From the NCBI GenBank assembly GCA_965214585.1, contig OZ243957.1, forward strand, positions 3,968,001-4,032,000: DNA of 64,000 nucleotides, written 5' to 3'. Under the pieces are notes generated by a model that was not told where the DNA came from, searched no databases, and saw only the letters and a program-made list of their open reading frames with translations. How positions within the stretch are numbered: the first letter of the stretch is position 1; the number at the start of each line of letters is the position of its first letter. The position numbers were made by a program, and so were the translations under genes. Shown here piece after piece: positions 25,194 to 34,756 of this stretch. This stretch comes from JAHCHG01 sp965214585 (GTDB lineage: Bacteria; Acidobacteriota; Blastocatellia; Pyrinomonadales; Pyrinomonadaceae).

Positions 25194-25898
25194 TTAATTT
25201 TCAGTTTTTTCAGAAGGCTTTTTCGCGTTTTCGATAATTACTTCAACGCGCCTGTTTTTCTCGCGTCCTTCGGGGTTGTCTTTGCCGTTCTTTTCGTTTT
25301 CGGCAATCGGTTTTGTTTCGCCGAAGCCTTTTGTTTTCAAACGGTTTGCGTCTGCGTCAAAGTTTTTCGCCAAATAATCTTTGACCGAAGCGGCGCGTTT
25401 TTCGGAAAGCTGCTGATTGTAAGAATCGCCGCCTTTGCTGTCGGTGTGTCCGTTTATCTGCATCGGCGAATCTTTATAGTATTTTAATAATTCGCTGATC
25501 TTTTTAAGCGTCGGTTCGGCTTCCGTTTTTATTTCGGATTTGTCAAAATCGAACAAAATATTTTCGGGCAGATTGATGACGATTCCTTCATCGGTCTGCG
25601 TTGCGTTTAAATCGGAAAGCGTGCGGCTGACTTCGAGTTCGGATTCTTTGACTTCCGATGTTTCAAGCGTTGAAGCGGGCGCGTTGCTTCCCGTTTCGGA
25701 ACTTCCGACGGACGAAATTTCAACTTCGGAACGCTTCAAACTTTCAGTATTTCGGTCAAGCGTCAAAGTCAATTGATCCTGTTTTTCCTTCTCTTTTGTG
25801 TCAGTTGTCGGTGCTTTTTCATCTTCGCCGCCGCCAAGGGAACACGCCGCGCACGCGAACAAAAAAATTGCCAATGTTGTTAAAATTTTCTTAGACAT
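25194..25898 (-). CDS. OmpA-family peptidoglycan-binding lipoprotein
   Basis: A 234-residue protein with a lipoprotein signal (lipobox near ACAAC, residues 16-20), a linker, then a C-terminal OmpA-like domain. The domain has ENILFDFDKSEIKTEA, INGHTDSKGGDSYNQQLSEKRA and the peptidoglycan-contact Asp/Arg region GREKNRRVEV. It links the outer membrane to peptidoglycan. It lies 3 bases after the next upstream lipoprotein gene, so the two are in an operon. A MITE inserted right at its stop codon left the frame intact. Confidence 0.88.
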   Translation of the reverse strand: MSKKILTTLAIFLFACAACSLGGGEDEKAPTTDTKEKEKQDQLTLTLDRNTESLKRSEVEISSVGSSETGSNAPASTLETSEVKESELEVSRTLSDLNATQTDEGIVINLPENILFDFDKSEIKTEAEPTLKKISELLKYYKDSPMQINGHTDSKGGDSYNQQLSEKRAASVKDYLAKNFDADANRLKTKGFGETKPIAENEKNGKDNPEGREKNRRVEVIIENAKKPSEKTEN

Positions 25899-25901
25899 TT
25901 T

Positions 25902-26465
25902 TTATCTCTCCGCCGGAATTCGGTCAATAACCATTGTCGGTGTGCGGTCATATTCATTCGTCCGCGAACCGTATTTATGATTTGTCGTCAAAGTCAAACT
26001 GTCGGCTTTCGGCGAAATTCTGCCTAAAAAAGTCAGAGTTCCTTTAATGGTCGAATTCGGCTCGATCTCGATGTCGGGATTTGCCTGCGGCGGCGAAAGA
26101 TTGTATTGATTTCCCCCGTTATCCTTGATCTGCATTCCGCCCTGCGCCAATTTTATCTGGTATTTATGACCGTTCGTAACCGAAAAATCCAGAACGATGC
26201 TGTCGTCGTTATAAGAAACTTTCGTCACGCGCAAAACTGTTCCGTTCGGATGATTCGCCTGCAAATCGAGTTCTTTGTCTTTCGGCATCGAAGATTCGGC
26301 AGGACTTGTTTTTTGATCTTCAACATCCGCTTTTTTTGCTCCCGAATCAGTTACGGCGACATCTTTTTTATCTGCATTTTCCTGTTTTTCCCTTTGTGCA
26401 GAATCACACGCCAGCGAAAATACAAGCAGTAAAATTAAAAGGCAAAAAGTTATTTTTTTCAGCAT
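25902..26465 (-). CDS. Lipoprotein with DUF4352-like domain
   Basis: A 187-residue protein with lipobox SLAC near residue 20, a charged Lys/Asp-rich linker and one beta-rich domain beginning ANHPNGTVLRVTKVSY. That domain recurs twice in the neighbouring 26503-27366 protein. It is probably periplasmic and membrane-anchored. It ends 3 bases before the OmpA-like gene. The function is unknown. Confidence 0.7.
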   Translation of the reverse strand: MLKKITFCLLILLLVFSLACDSAQREKQENADKKDVAVTDSGAKKADVEDQKTSPAESSMPKDKELDLQANHPNGTVLRVTKVSYNDDSIVLDFSVTNGHKYQIKLAQGGMQIKDNGGNQYNLSPPQANPDIEIEPNSTIKGTLTFLGRISPKADSLTLTTNHKYGSRTNEYDRTPTMVIDRIPAER

Positions 26466-26502
26466 AATTTATTTTGGTTAGAAAATTTGTGTTTCAAAAA
26501 TT

Positions 26503-27366
26503 TTATCTAATTTCAATATCGCTCAAAACGATTTTCGGCGAACGGCTGAATTCGCTGTCTTGTCCGATTCTCTCGTTAAAAAAAAGCGTTAATTTGTTCG
26601 AATCAGCGGGAATTCTTCCGGCAAAACGAAAAGTTCCGTTCATTTTCTGTCCGTCGGGAATTTCTAAATCCGTATTATTTTCCGGCGAAACGAGATAAAA
26701 ACGGCGCGATTTCTGATCTTGCAGAAAGGCGTTATCGTTGTTTCCCGAAGCGAGTTTTATATCATATTTGCTGCCGTTGACCGCCGTAAAATCAACTTCC
26801 GTTTCGTTTTCGCCGAATCTGATCGTCGTAATCGTAAAGGTCGAACCGTTCGGATGATTGGCGGTTTTATTGACGTTTTGCAGATTTTCAGGAAGTTTTG
26901 TTTTGAAAATTTGCTTGCCGCCCGACGGAAACGGAATATCGGTTATCGTCAACTGCGGACTGTTAAATTGGTTTGAATATTTGCTGTTGATAAAAAGCGT
27001 TAAGGATTCGGAAGCGTCGGTTGACGATTCGTAAAATTCCATTTTCAATTCGTTATTCGTAAACGGCTGAAGTTCTATTTTCTCGCTTCTCGAAGGATAT
27101 TTATTGTTTTGATTATCAATTAAAACAATCGGATCGTTTTTGTCGGAAATCTCGATCGTATCGTTTGTTCCGTTGATCGCGCGAAGCTGCATTAAAATTC
27201 CCTTGTCGCTTTTTTCCACGCTTTCAACTTCGATGTTTACGCCGTTTTCGTGATAAGCCGACAGATCGAGTTCTTTGCTCGTTTCGCTTTGTAAAATTCC
27301 GCCGCCCGAAGAACAGGAAAAACATAAACTTGCGGCGAAAAGAATTATTAATTGTAATTTCAGCAT
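26503..27366 (-). CDS. Lipoprotein with two tandem DUF4352-like domains
   Basis: 287 residues from the ATG at 27366. The 24-residue longer frame is not a convincing leader. The lipobox is CFSC near residue 18. Two copies of the domain seen in the neighbour follow, beginning SAYHENGVNIEVESVE and TANHPNGSTFTITTIR. The two genes look like products of duplication. It lies 36 bases upstream of the neighbour and divergent from the glycosyltransferase. Confidence 0.68.
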   Translation of the reverse strand: MLKLQLIILFAASLCFSCSSGGGILQSETSKELDLSAYHENGVNIEVESVEKSDKGILMQLRAINGTNDTIEISDKNDPIVLIDNQNNKYPSRSEKIELQPFTNNELKMEFYESSTDASESLTLFINSKYSNQFNSPQLTITDIPFPSGGKQIFKTKLPENLQNVNKTANHPNGSTFTITTIRFGENETEVDFTAVNGSKYDIKLASGNNDNAFLQDQKSRRFYLVSPENNTDLEIPDGQKMNGTFRFAGRIPADSNKLTLFFNERIGQDSEFSRSPKIVLSDIEIR

Positions 27367-27431
27367 AATTTCAAAGAAGTAATTGAAAAATTTTATGTGT
27401 TGATAGCAATATAACAAAAAACGAATATAAT

Positions 27432-28568
27432 ATGCCAATTATGTTCAAAAAAGTTTTGATCTTATCAGCATCGGTCGGCGCAGGTCATCTGTCTGCAGCA
27501 AACGCCGTCGAGAAAGAATTAAACAATCAGAATGCCGCCGAAGAAGTGAAAAATATAGACGTTTTGGAATACACGAATCCGCTTTTCCGCAGGCTTTACG
27601 GCAAGGCGTATCTCGATATGGTCAACACGATGCCCGAAGTTCTCGGCTGGATGTATGATTCGCTCGACAAACCTTGGGAAAATGAGCGGCGGCGACTCGC
27701 GCTTGACAGATTAAACACCCAGCCTTTTATCAAAATGCTCAAACGCGAAAATCCGGACATCGCCGTTTGCACGCATTTTTTGCCCGCCGAAATTATTTCT
27801 TGGCTTCGCGCGAAGGGAAAAATTGACACGAAACAAGCGATTATTGTCACGGATTTTGACGCGCACGCGATGTAGCTGTGTCATAATTTTGAACATTATT
27901 TTGTCGCGTTGGCAGAAACGAAAGTTCACCTCGATAAACTCGGAATTCCGGCGGATAAAATCACGGTTTCCGGCATTCCGATTGATCCGGTTTTCGCCGA
28001 AATAAAAGACAAAACCGAGATGCGCGAAAAGCACGATTTGGAAAAGGATAAATTAACGATTTTAGTTTCGGCGGGCGGTTTCGGAGTCGGCAATGTCGAA
28101 CATCTTTTGTTTGCCTTGAGCAAACTCGAAACGCCCGCGCAAATTATCGCCGTTTGCGGGCGCAACGAAGAATTAAAAACCGATCTGGACAAACTCGCTG
28201 CTGAAAAATTAAATAATGAATTGGTCAAATTTCACCCAATCGGCTACACAAAGCAGATGGACGAATTTATGTCCGCGTCGGATATAATCGTCGGAAAACC
28301 CGGCGGTTTAACAACTTCGGAAGCGTTGGCAAAAAATTTGATCTTCGTCGTCGTCAATCCGATTCCCGGTCAGGAAGAGCGAAATTCCGATCATTTGCTC
28401 GAAAAAGGCTGCGCGATAAAATGCAATAATCTGCCGGTTCTGGCTTATAAAATTGATAAACTGATCGAAGATAAGCAAAAGTTTGAACAGATGAAAATCA
28501 ATGTGCAAAATCTGGCAAATCCGAAAAGTGCCGAAAATGTTGTAAATAAATTAAGAGATTTTCAGTAA
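27432..28568 (+). pseudogene. MGDG synthase/UgtP-like glycosyltransferase with in-frame amber codon
   Basis: Two halves lie in the same frame, separated only by a TAG at 27873-27875. The N-terminal half has SASVGAGHLSAANAVE and VTDFDAHAM. The C-terminal half resumes LCHNFEHYFVALAETK, then VSGIPIDP, VSAGGFGVGNVE and IVGKPGGLTTSEA. The family has a Trp after the VTDFDxHxx segment, so TGG to TAG is the simplest explanation. Intact, it would be a lipid or diacylglycerol sugar transferase. It may be a real nonsense mutation, a sequencing error or a readthrough site. Confidence 0.75.
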
Positions 28569-28577
28569 CACAAAAAT

Positions 28578-29708
28578 TTACGGCGTTCCGGCAATGTCCT
28601 TTTTCCGCCAATTTCGGAAACGCCGCAGAGCCAAAGCAAAACCCGTCCAAACCAAAAACGCGCCGCCAATGCAGGCGATAAACGCGATGAACTGCCCGAT
28701 TATTCCGCCCGTTTCGCCGGTGTGCGTGAAGCGAACCCACGAGCGAAGCTGCCGTCCGGCGTTTTGCTCCGCGTAAGATTCCCATTTTGAAATTTCATTT
28801 GTTTCCGCATCAATGGTTAAATTAGAACGCGCGAATTTGTTCCAATATTTTCCTTCTTCAATTGTAAAATTCGCTTCTTTTTCAATCGGCAAACGCAGAC
28901 TGATTGATTTCCAAGTCGTTTGATTTTCAGCTTTCGCCCACAAATCTTCCAGATTTTCCGGCAAAACTTCGGGCGTTTCTTTTTCCTTATTTTCCGCTTT
29001 CTGCCGTCTTTCCGGCGCGGCATTTCCGGTTAGCGTATAAACGAGATCATTTGCCCAATTATACGACATCACAACCGCCGTCGCGGTCAAAATTATCAAA
29101 ACTAAGGAACTCCAAAAACCGATCACATTGTGCCAATTAAAATTTCGCGCTCTGCTTGGCAAACCGCGTCTGAACCATAAAACCGGCTTAAAATTTCTCC
29201 ACGCGAGTTTGCGCGGAAACCATATATAAACGCCCGAAATTGCAAGAAAAAGAAACAAAAGATTTGCCGCATCGTTCAGAGATTTACCGATTTCCCGTCC
29301 GTCGCCGGAAAAAGCCAGCCGGCGATGCGCGTCTTCGACAAAGCGGAAAAATCCGCGCCAATTGCCTGCTTCTTCGCCTGTAATTTCGCCCGTGTATGGA
29401 TTTACAAAAACCTGTCCGCCGCGTCCGAAGGAAACGACTGCCGCTTGATTCGGATTATTTTTCAATGAAATATTCGTCGGTTTCGCGCCGGGTTTTGCCA
29501 AATTCGCTTTTACAATAATTTCTCTGATCGAAAGTTTTTTTGATTCGGAAGATGTTTCGATGTATCGCGCTTCGCTTTCGGCAAAATCCAGAATGTTCGA
29601 CTCAAAAGCAAGCAGCGCACCGCTGATGCACATTATGAAAATGAAAATTCCGGCAGTTATGCCCGCGATCAAATGAAACCAAAAGATTATTTTGCGAAAT
29701 GTTTTCAT
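28578..29708 (-). CDS. PepSY-domain membrane protein (iron-uptake type)
   Basis: 376 residues from the ATG at 29708, 12 residues inside the longer frame. It has an N-terminal helix (HLIAGITAGIFIFIMCISGALLAF), PepSY-like extracytoplasmic segments, and further helices near ANLLFLFLAISGVYIWFPR, FWSSLVLIILTATAVVMS and the C-terminus. The layout fits the PepSY-associated TM family, often linked to siderophore or iron uptake. A Fur-box-like palindrome lies about 245 bases upstream. It ends 9 bases from the convergent glycosyltransferase gene. Confidence 0.8.
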   Translation of the reverse strand: MKTFRKIIFWFHLIAGITAGIFIFIMCISGALLAFESNILDFAESEARYIETSSESKKLSIREIIVKANLAKPGAKPTNISLKNNPNQAAVVSFGRGGQVFVNPYTGEITGEEAGNWRGFFRFVEDAHRRLAFSGDGREIGKSLNDAANLLFLFLAISGVYIWFPRKLAWRNFKPVLWFRRGLPSRARNFNWHNVIGFWSSLVLIILTATAVVMSYNWANDLVYTLTGNAAPERRQKAENKEKETPEVLPENLEDLWAKAENQTTWKSISLRLPIEKEANFTIEEGKYWNKFARSNLTIDAETNEISKWESYAEQNAGRQLRSWVRFTHTGETGGIIGQFIAFIACIGGAFLVWTGFALALRRFRNWRKKDIAGTP

Positions 29709-29952
29709 TATTTTTTGTGGTAATAAATTTAAAAATTTTATCAACGATAGCGTAAACTATCTGTTGCGGGTGCGCCCGGAATATTGCTCGAAACCGGGAT
29801 AGAATATATTTGCTGAACTGCGAAGCATTTTTCAATTGTTGGCAAAAATGCGGCGAACGGTAAAAATAATAATTCGGGTAATTTCGATAATCCCGGTTTA
29901 CTCACAAAGTTTTCGTTATTTTTTTGACTTTCGGATAAAGCTCTTACTTATT

Positions 29953-29971
29953 GAAAATGAAAGTCATTTTC
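29953..29971. promoter_or_regulatory. Fur-box-like palindrome
   Basis: GAAAATGAAAGTCATTTTC matches the classic 19-base Fur box GATAATGATAATCATTATC at 15 of 19 positions and is itself nearly palindromic. It lies about 245 bases upstream of the PepSY membrane-protein gene, read on the minus strand. A Fur-family regulator is encoded at 60834-61349. Confidence 0.45.
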
Positions 29972-30100
29972 TTTTTATAAATTATGAATTTTAGCGAGAT
30001 AAAAATGCTCCGTCAAACCTAGAAATTTATTTTTTTAATCGAATATAGCTTTTATCTTGTTTTATAAAATTTAGAGTGAAACGGCTGAAATAATTTAATG

Positions 30101-30376
30101 ACTCATCTTACGCACAAATGTCTTTTTCCTGTCGCCGAAGGTGACAAATATAATAGCGTAGGGTGAAGTGCAGCGAAGCGAAACGAAACCCTACGTTTGA
30201 TTGAAAAAGCATTTAGCTCGCTGAAAGTGAGCAACAAATTACGTTGCTGTGGCTCACTTTCAGCGAGCAATTAAAAACTTTACTAAACGTAGGGTTTCGC
30301 TCATTGCACTCGCTCCACCCTACGCTATTATATTTGTCGCTTTCAGCGACTAAAACTAAAATTGCGTAAGGTGAGT
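30101..30376. mobile_element. 276-bp nested palindromic element, copy 2, with TAATG target duplication
   Basis: The ends ACTCATCTTACGC and GCGTAAGGTGAGT are inverted and match the ends of the 24913 element. TAATG is duplicated at 30096-30100 and 30377-30381. The interior differs from copy 1: it holds nested arms (cagtag-like gcgtagggtg with caccctacgc, gctcgctgaaagtgagc with its complement) and no ORF. Confidence 0.75.
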
Positions 30377-30553
30377 TAATGATTTAAATGATGACTTATT
30401 CGGGAGCAATTATTTTGACGATGCCAATTTCAAATGCGGATTCAAACACCTTTTCGTGTCATTGACTGAAAGGATTTATTTTTGCCGCCCAAAAACTTAT
30501 CTGCGAAAATTGCTTTCATTTTTTTCGCCTAAGAAGCTATTTGGTAATTGTAT

Positions 30554-30661
30554 CGCCGGCATCTTGCCGCCAAATTTATCTATTTTTTTCCCGCCGAATC
30601 GGGTAAATAACGCTCGAATCGGCGGCTGGAAGCCGCTAAGACAGCCGGCAAGATGCCGGCG
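30554..30661. repeat. Palindromic repeat, CGCCGGCATCTTG family
   Basis: The left arm CGCCGGCATCTTGCCG (30554) and right arm CGGCAAGATGCCGGCG (ending 30661) flank a spacer with its own hairpin. The arms match the repeat at 20740-20880 and the interior of the MITE at 15803-16008. Confidence 0.6.
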
Positions 30662-30832
30662 TTACATTTTTTTTTGTTTCCAAATAGTTTCTAAGAGAAA
30701 TTCGTCAATTTTTGCTGCTTCGTTTTTTGGAAGTTCCGCTAAATCATCGAAAGAAATCTTATCTGTAATCTCGTTAATCTTCTTGACAACTTTCAGATGT
30801 TTTTTCGGCTTGTTTTCAAATGATGTGAAAAT
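30662..30832 (-). pseudogene. Possible gene remnant
   Basis: 56 sense codons end in a stop at 30662 and read like protein (EITDKISFDDLAELPKNEAA, then KIDEFLLETIWKQKKM). There is no ATG, GTG or TTG start, and a TAA lies directly upstream. It may be the decayed end of a small gene or of an antitoxin-like protein. The evidence is composition and helical character only. Confidence 0.2.
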
Positions 30833-30924
30833 TTAAGAACCTTCTTTTGTTTTTCGGACTTTAGTTTTTTGACTTCTCTAGTTATTCCTTTTCGATAACA
30901 CTTAATTTTTTGATTTTCCTCAAA

Positions 30925-33900
30925 CTATTTTACGGCATTTACTATTTTTTTTGAATGAATCTCCTGCAAACTTCTGACATTTATATTTGTCTGCGATTTT
31001 TTCGTCGCAATCGCTTCGATCAGAGCTTCCGCGCCAGTCATAGTCGTTACCGTCGGCACATTAAACTGCAATGCGGATTTGCGAATTGCTTTTTCGTCAT
31101 AATGCGAAGTTCTTCCCAAAGGCGTGTTGATAATCAGGGAAATGTCGCCGCGTTTGATAAAATCCACGATGTTCGGGCGACCTTCGTTGACTTTGAAAAC
31201 CGTTTCGCAATCTAAGCCGACTTCTTTTAAGCGGTTCGCCGTGCCGTAAGTGGCGATAAGTCCGAAACCCATTTTTGAAAGCCGACGCGCTAAAATTACG
31301 GCTTGTCCTTTATCCGAATCGTTGACGGAAATAAAGGCTTTGCCGGACATTGGTAATTTCAAAAACGCGCCTTCCATCGCTTTGCCGTAGGCTTCGCCGA
31401 ATGTGTCGCCGATGCCCATAACTTCGCCCGTCGAGTGCATTTCAGGTCCCAATATCGGATCAACGCCGTGAAATTTTTTGAACGGAAAAACCGGCGATTT
31501 AACGAAGATTTTCGGAACTTCGAGAACTTCGGGCAGATTAAATTCGGCTAATGTTTTAACATTTGCCATCACAAGCGAAGCGATTTTTGCAAGCGGAACG
31601 CCTGTTGCTTTTGCGACAAACGGAACTGTTCTCGATGCACGCGGATTTACTTCGATGATAAAAACGCGGTCATCTTTTATCGCCAATTGCAGATTCATCA
31701 AACCTTTTACCTTCAACCGTTTAGCAAGCTGTTTCGTATAATGCTTGATCGTTTCCAGATGTTCTTCGGCGATTTTTTGCGGCGGAAGAACGCTGCTTGA
31801 ATCGCCCGAATGAATTCCGGCTTCTTCGATGTGTTCCTGAATTCCGGCGATAACAACGTGGGTTTCATCGGCAAGCGCGTCAACGTCAATTTCGACGGCG
31901 CGTTCCAAAAATTTGTCAATCAGAATCGGTTTTTCCGGCGAAGCGTCAACCGCCGAACGCATATATTCGTCCAGCGTCTGCTCGTCGTAAACAATCGCCA
32001 TCGCTCTGCCGCCAAGCACAAAAGACGGGCGCACGATAACCGGATAACCGATCTTTTCGGCGATTTCCTTTGCTTCTTCCGGTGATATTGCCGTCCCGTT
32101 TGCCGGCTGCGGAATTTTCAGTTCTTCCAAAAGCGCGGAAAATCGCTTGCGGTCTTCGGCGAGATCAATCGAATCGGGCGAAGTTCCGATGATCGGCACA
32201 TTTGCATCATTCAATCTGTCCGCCAAATTCAGCGGAGTCTGCCCGCCGAATTGGACGATCACGCCTTCGGGATTTTCCAAATCCACGATGTTCATCACGT
32301 CTTCAAACGTCAGCGGCTCGAAATAAAGCCTGTCCGAAGTGTCGTAATCGGTTGAAACGGTTTCGGGATTGCAGTTGACCATAATCGTTTCAAAATCCGC
32401 ATCGCGCAAAGCAAAAGAAGCGTGGCAGCAGCAGTAATCGAACTCGATTCCCTGCCCGATGCGGTTTGGTCCCGAACCCAAAATCATAATTTTTCGCCTG
32501 TCCGTCGGATTCGCTTCGTTTTCTTCTTCGTAAGTCGAATAAAGATACGGCGTGTGCGATTCAAACTCCGCGCCGCAGGTGTCAACTCTTTTGTAAACGG
32601 GCGTAATTCCCAAATCTTTGCGCCTTTTGCGAACTTCGATTTCTTTAGAATTTGTCAGAAAGGCAATTCGTCTGTCGGACAAAGCGTATTCTTTGGCAGT
32701 TGTTAAAATATCCGTCGGAATATCTTCGTAAAAAAACTCACCGTTGCTTTTCTTCGTATTTTTTAGTAAATTTTTAACAGAAATGCTTGGCGGGCGGGCA
32801 GTTATGGCTTCGTTTTCGGAGTAACCGGCTGTCCAGATGACGTTGAGCATTTCAATATCTGCAACTTCAAATGTATAAAAACGCTCCGGCTCTCTGACAA
32901 ATTCCTTGACTGTAATTTTTACCTGATAAAGATTAACTCCCGATCCCAATGCCGCATAAAAGCGATGAATTTGTTTAATATTCGGATCATTGTTTCGATC
33001 TTCATAACTTTCACCTAAAATCGCTGTTGCCAACAAATTATCAAGACATCGAATTGATTCAAAATGCAGTTTTTTTAGAGATTTGTCTTTAACAGCACTA
33101 TCGTTCAACGCTTTTTCTAAAGATCGCCGACTTATATGAATATCAAAATTCGTATCTTTATTCTTAAAGGATTTTCCCTGCCAATTTTCGACTGCCCAAT
33201 CAAAAGCCTTTTTCCTTTCCCCGTTAAATTCATTGCCCGCAACTTCGGTAATTTCAACATCGGCTTTCGATAAAATTTTAAAGTTTGCAATGTTTTCAAT
33301 CTCATTTTGCAAAATCATCACCTGTTTAAGCTGACTTAAAAACCAAACGTCAATTTTGGTCAGGCGATGCACATCTTCAATCGAATAACCATTATTTAAA
33401 GCGTAAGTGATATAGGAAAAACGCTGTGAGTTCGGGCGCGAAAGTTTCTGCTGTAAAACGTGGTCGGGAACGTCCTGCAAACGAAGCGGTTTAACGGCTT
33501 CGAGCGAGCGCAAACCTTTGAAAAGCGACTCTTTAAAAGTCCGCCCGATTGCCATCACTTCGCCGACGGATTTCATCTGCGTTCCCAAAACGTCTTCCGT
33601 TCCGGGAAATTTCTCGAACGCCCATTTCGGAATTTTTGTAACGACATAATCAATTGTCGGCTCGAAAGACGCGGGCGTTTTTCGTGTAATATCGTTCGGA
33701 ATCTCGTCCAGAGTGTAGCCGACGGCGAGTTTCGCCGCGATTTTTGCAATCGGAAAACCCGTCGCCTTTGAAGCAAGCGCGGAACTTCTGGAAACGCGCG
33801 GATTCATTTCGATAATTCGCACGTCGCCGTTTTCGGGGTTGACGGCAAACTGAATATTCGAGCCGCCCGTTTCAACGCCGACTCTACGAATACACGCGAG

Positions 33901-34704
33901 CGACATATCCCTGAGTTTTTGATATTCCACATCGGTCAGAGTCTGCGCCGGCGCAACCGTGATCGAATCGCCCGTGTGAACGCCCATCGGATCGAAATTT
34001 TCAATCGAGCAGATAATCACGACGTTATCGTTTAAATCGCGCATCACTTCGAGTTCGTATTCCTTCCAACCCAAAATTGATTCTTCGATCAAAACCTGCG
34101 AAACGGGCGAAGCGTCAAGCCCGCGCTCGATGATTTCCTCAAATTCTTCCGGGTTATAAGCGATTCCGCCGCCCGTTCCGCCCAAAGTATATGCGGGGCG
34201 AATAATCGCCGGATAACCCGTTTCTTCGACGATTTTTTTGGCTTCGTCCCAATTGTGCGCGAAATCGCCCTTCGGCGATTCGATGCCGATCTCGTTCATC
34301 GCCTTTTGGAAAAGTTCGCGGTCTTCGCCGACCTTGATTGATTCGACATTTGCGCCGATCAACTGCACATTATACTTTTCCAAAATTCCCTGTTCATACA
34401 AATCAACCGACAAATTAAGTCCCGTCTGCCCGCCGACTGTCGGCAGCAGCGCGTCCGGTTTTTCCTTTGCAATAATCGCCTCAATCGTTTCGACCGTCAG
34501 CGGTTCGACGTAAGTTTTGTCGGCAATTTCCGGGTCGGTCATAATCGTCGCCGGATTTGAATTGACTAAAATAACTTCAAAACCTTCGTCTTTCAGAGCG
34601 CGGCACGCCTGCGTTCCCGAATAATCGAACTCGCACGCCTGACCGATAACAATCGGACCTGAGCCGATAATTAAAATTTTCTTAATATCTGTTCTTTTTG
34701 GCAT
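30925..34704 (-). CDS. carB: Carbamoyl-phosphate synthase large subunit with inserted foreign domain
   Basis: A 1,259-residue protein, about 180 longer than usual CarB. The first ATP-grasp half is intact (residues 1-400: LIIGSGPIVIGQACEFDYSG, TLGGTGGG). So are the second half (739-1100: ILGSGPNRIGQGIEFDYCC) and the MGS-like allosteric end (1120 on). Between WFLSQLK (454) and PVYKRVDTC (702) an extra segment of about residues 479-660 (32725-33270) replaces a short linker. It reads RRSLEKALN, then LLATAILGESYEDR, HRFYAALGSGVNLYQVKITV and PPSISVKNLL. This resembles LPD3/PBECR-type polyvalent domains of phage and conjugative elements. The frame is intact. Confidence 0.93.
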   Translation of the reverse strand: MPKRTDIKKILIIGSGPIVIGQACEFDYSGTQACRALKDEGFEVILVNSNPATIMTDPEIADKTYVEPLTVETIEAIIAKEKPDALLPTVGGQTGLNLSVDLYEQGILEKYNVQLIGANVESIKVGEDRELFQKAMNEIGIESPKGDFAHNWDEAKKIVEETGYPAIIRPAYTLGGTGGGIAYNPEEFEEIIERGLDASPVSQVLIEESILGWKEYELEVMRDLNDNVVIICSIENFDPMGVHTGDSITVAPAQTLTDVEYQKLRDMSLACIRRVGVETGGSNIQFAVNPENGDVRIIEMNPRVSRSSALASKATGFPIAKIAAKLAVGYTLDEIPNDITRKTPASFEPTIDYVVTKIPKWAFEKFPGTEDVLGTQMKSVGEVMAIGRTFKESLFKGLRSLEAVKPLRLQDVPDHVLQQKLSRPNSQRFSYITYALNNGYSIEDVHRLTKIDVWFLSQLKQVMILQNEIENIANFKILSKADVEITEVAGNEFNGERKKAFDWAVENWQGKSFKNKDTNFDIHISRRSLEKALNDSAVKDKSLKKLHFESIRCLDNLLATAILGESYEDRNNDPNIKQIHRFYAALGSGVNLYQVKITVKEFVREPERFYTFEVADIEMLNVIWTAGYSENEAITARPPSISVKNLLKNTKKSNGEFFYEDIPTDILTTAKEYALSDRRIAFLTNSKEIEVRKRRKDLGITPVYKRVDTCGAEFESHTPYLYSTYEEENEANPTDRRKIMILGSGPNRIGQGIEFDYCCCHASFALRDADFETIMVNCNPETVSTDYDTSDRLYFEPLTFEDVMNIVDLENPEGVIVQFGGQTPLNLADRLNDANVPIIGTSPDSIDLAEDRKRFSALLEELKIPQPANGTAISPEEAKEIAEKIGYPVIVRPSFVLGGRAMAIVYDEQTLDEYMRSAVDASPEKPILIDKFLERAVEIDVDALADETHVVIAGIQEHIEEAGIHSGDSSSVLPPQKIAEEHLETIKHYTKQLAKRLKVKGLMNLQLAIKDDRVFIIEVNPRASRTVPFVAKATGVPLAKIASLVMANVKTLAEFNLPEVLEVPKIFVKSPVFPFKKFHGVDPILGPEMHSTGEVMGIGDTFGEAYGKAMEGAFLKLPMSGKAFISVNDSDKGQAVILARRLSKMGFGLIATYGTANRLKEVGLDCETVFKVNEGRPNIVDFIKRGDISLIINTPLGRTSHYDEKAIRKSALQFNVPTVTTMTGAEALIEAIATKKSQTNINVRSLQEIHSKKIVNAVK

Positions 34705-34725
34705 ATTTCCTTGAGATTATACAAA

Positions 34726-34756
34726 AAAAATTGCGGCTAACGTAACCGCAATTTTT
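34726..34756 (-). terminator. Rho-independent terminator after murB
   Basis: The stem aaaaattgcgg/ccgcaattttt with a 9-base loop is followed on the minus strand by a T-run. It overlaps the murB stop codon and separates murB from carB. Confidence 0.75.

Larger units (their letters stand above)
29709..30924. other. 1.2-kb region without a confident gene
   Basis: The gap between the PepSY gene and carB holds the Fur-box-like site at 29953, the second 276-bp palindromic element (30101-30376), the GCCGGCATCTTG repeat (30554-30661) and a short open stretch at 30662-30832 with coding-like composition but no start. The arms ctatttgg near 30538 and ccaaatag near 30680 form a further inverted pair around the repeat. 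I see no rRNA, tRNA or complete gene. Confidence 0.7.

Noticed and set aside
32725..33270. Intein in CarB
   Set aside because: No N-terminal Cys/Ser block or C-terminal HN-C/S/T splice junction is visible, and the insertion point is a variable linker instead of an active site.
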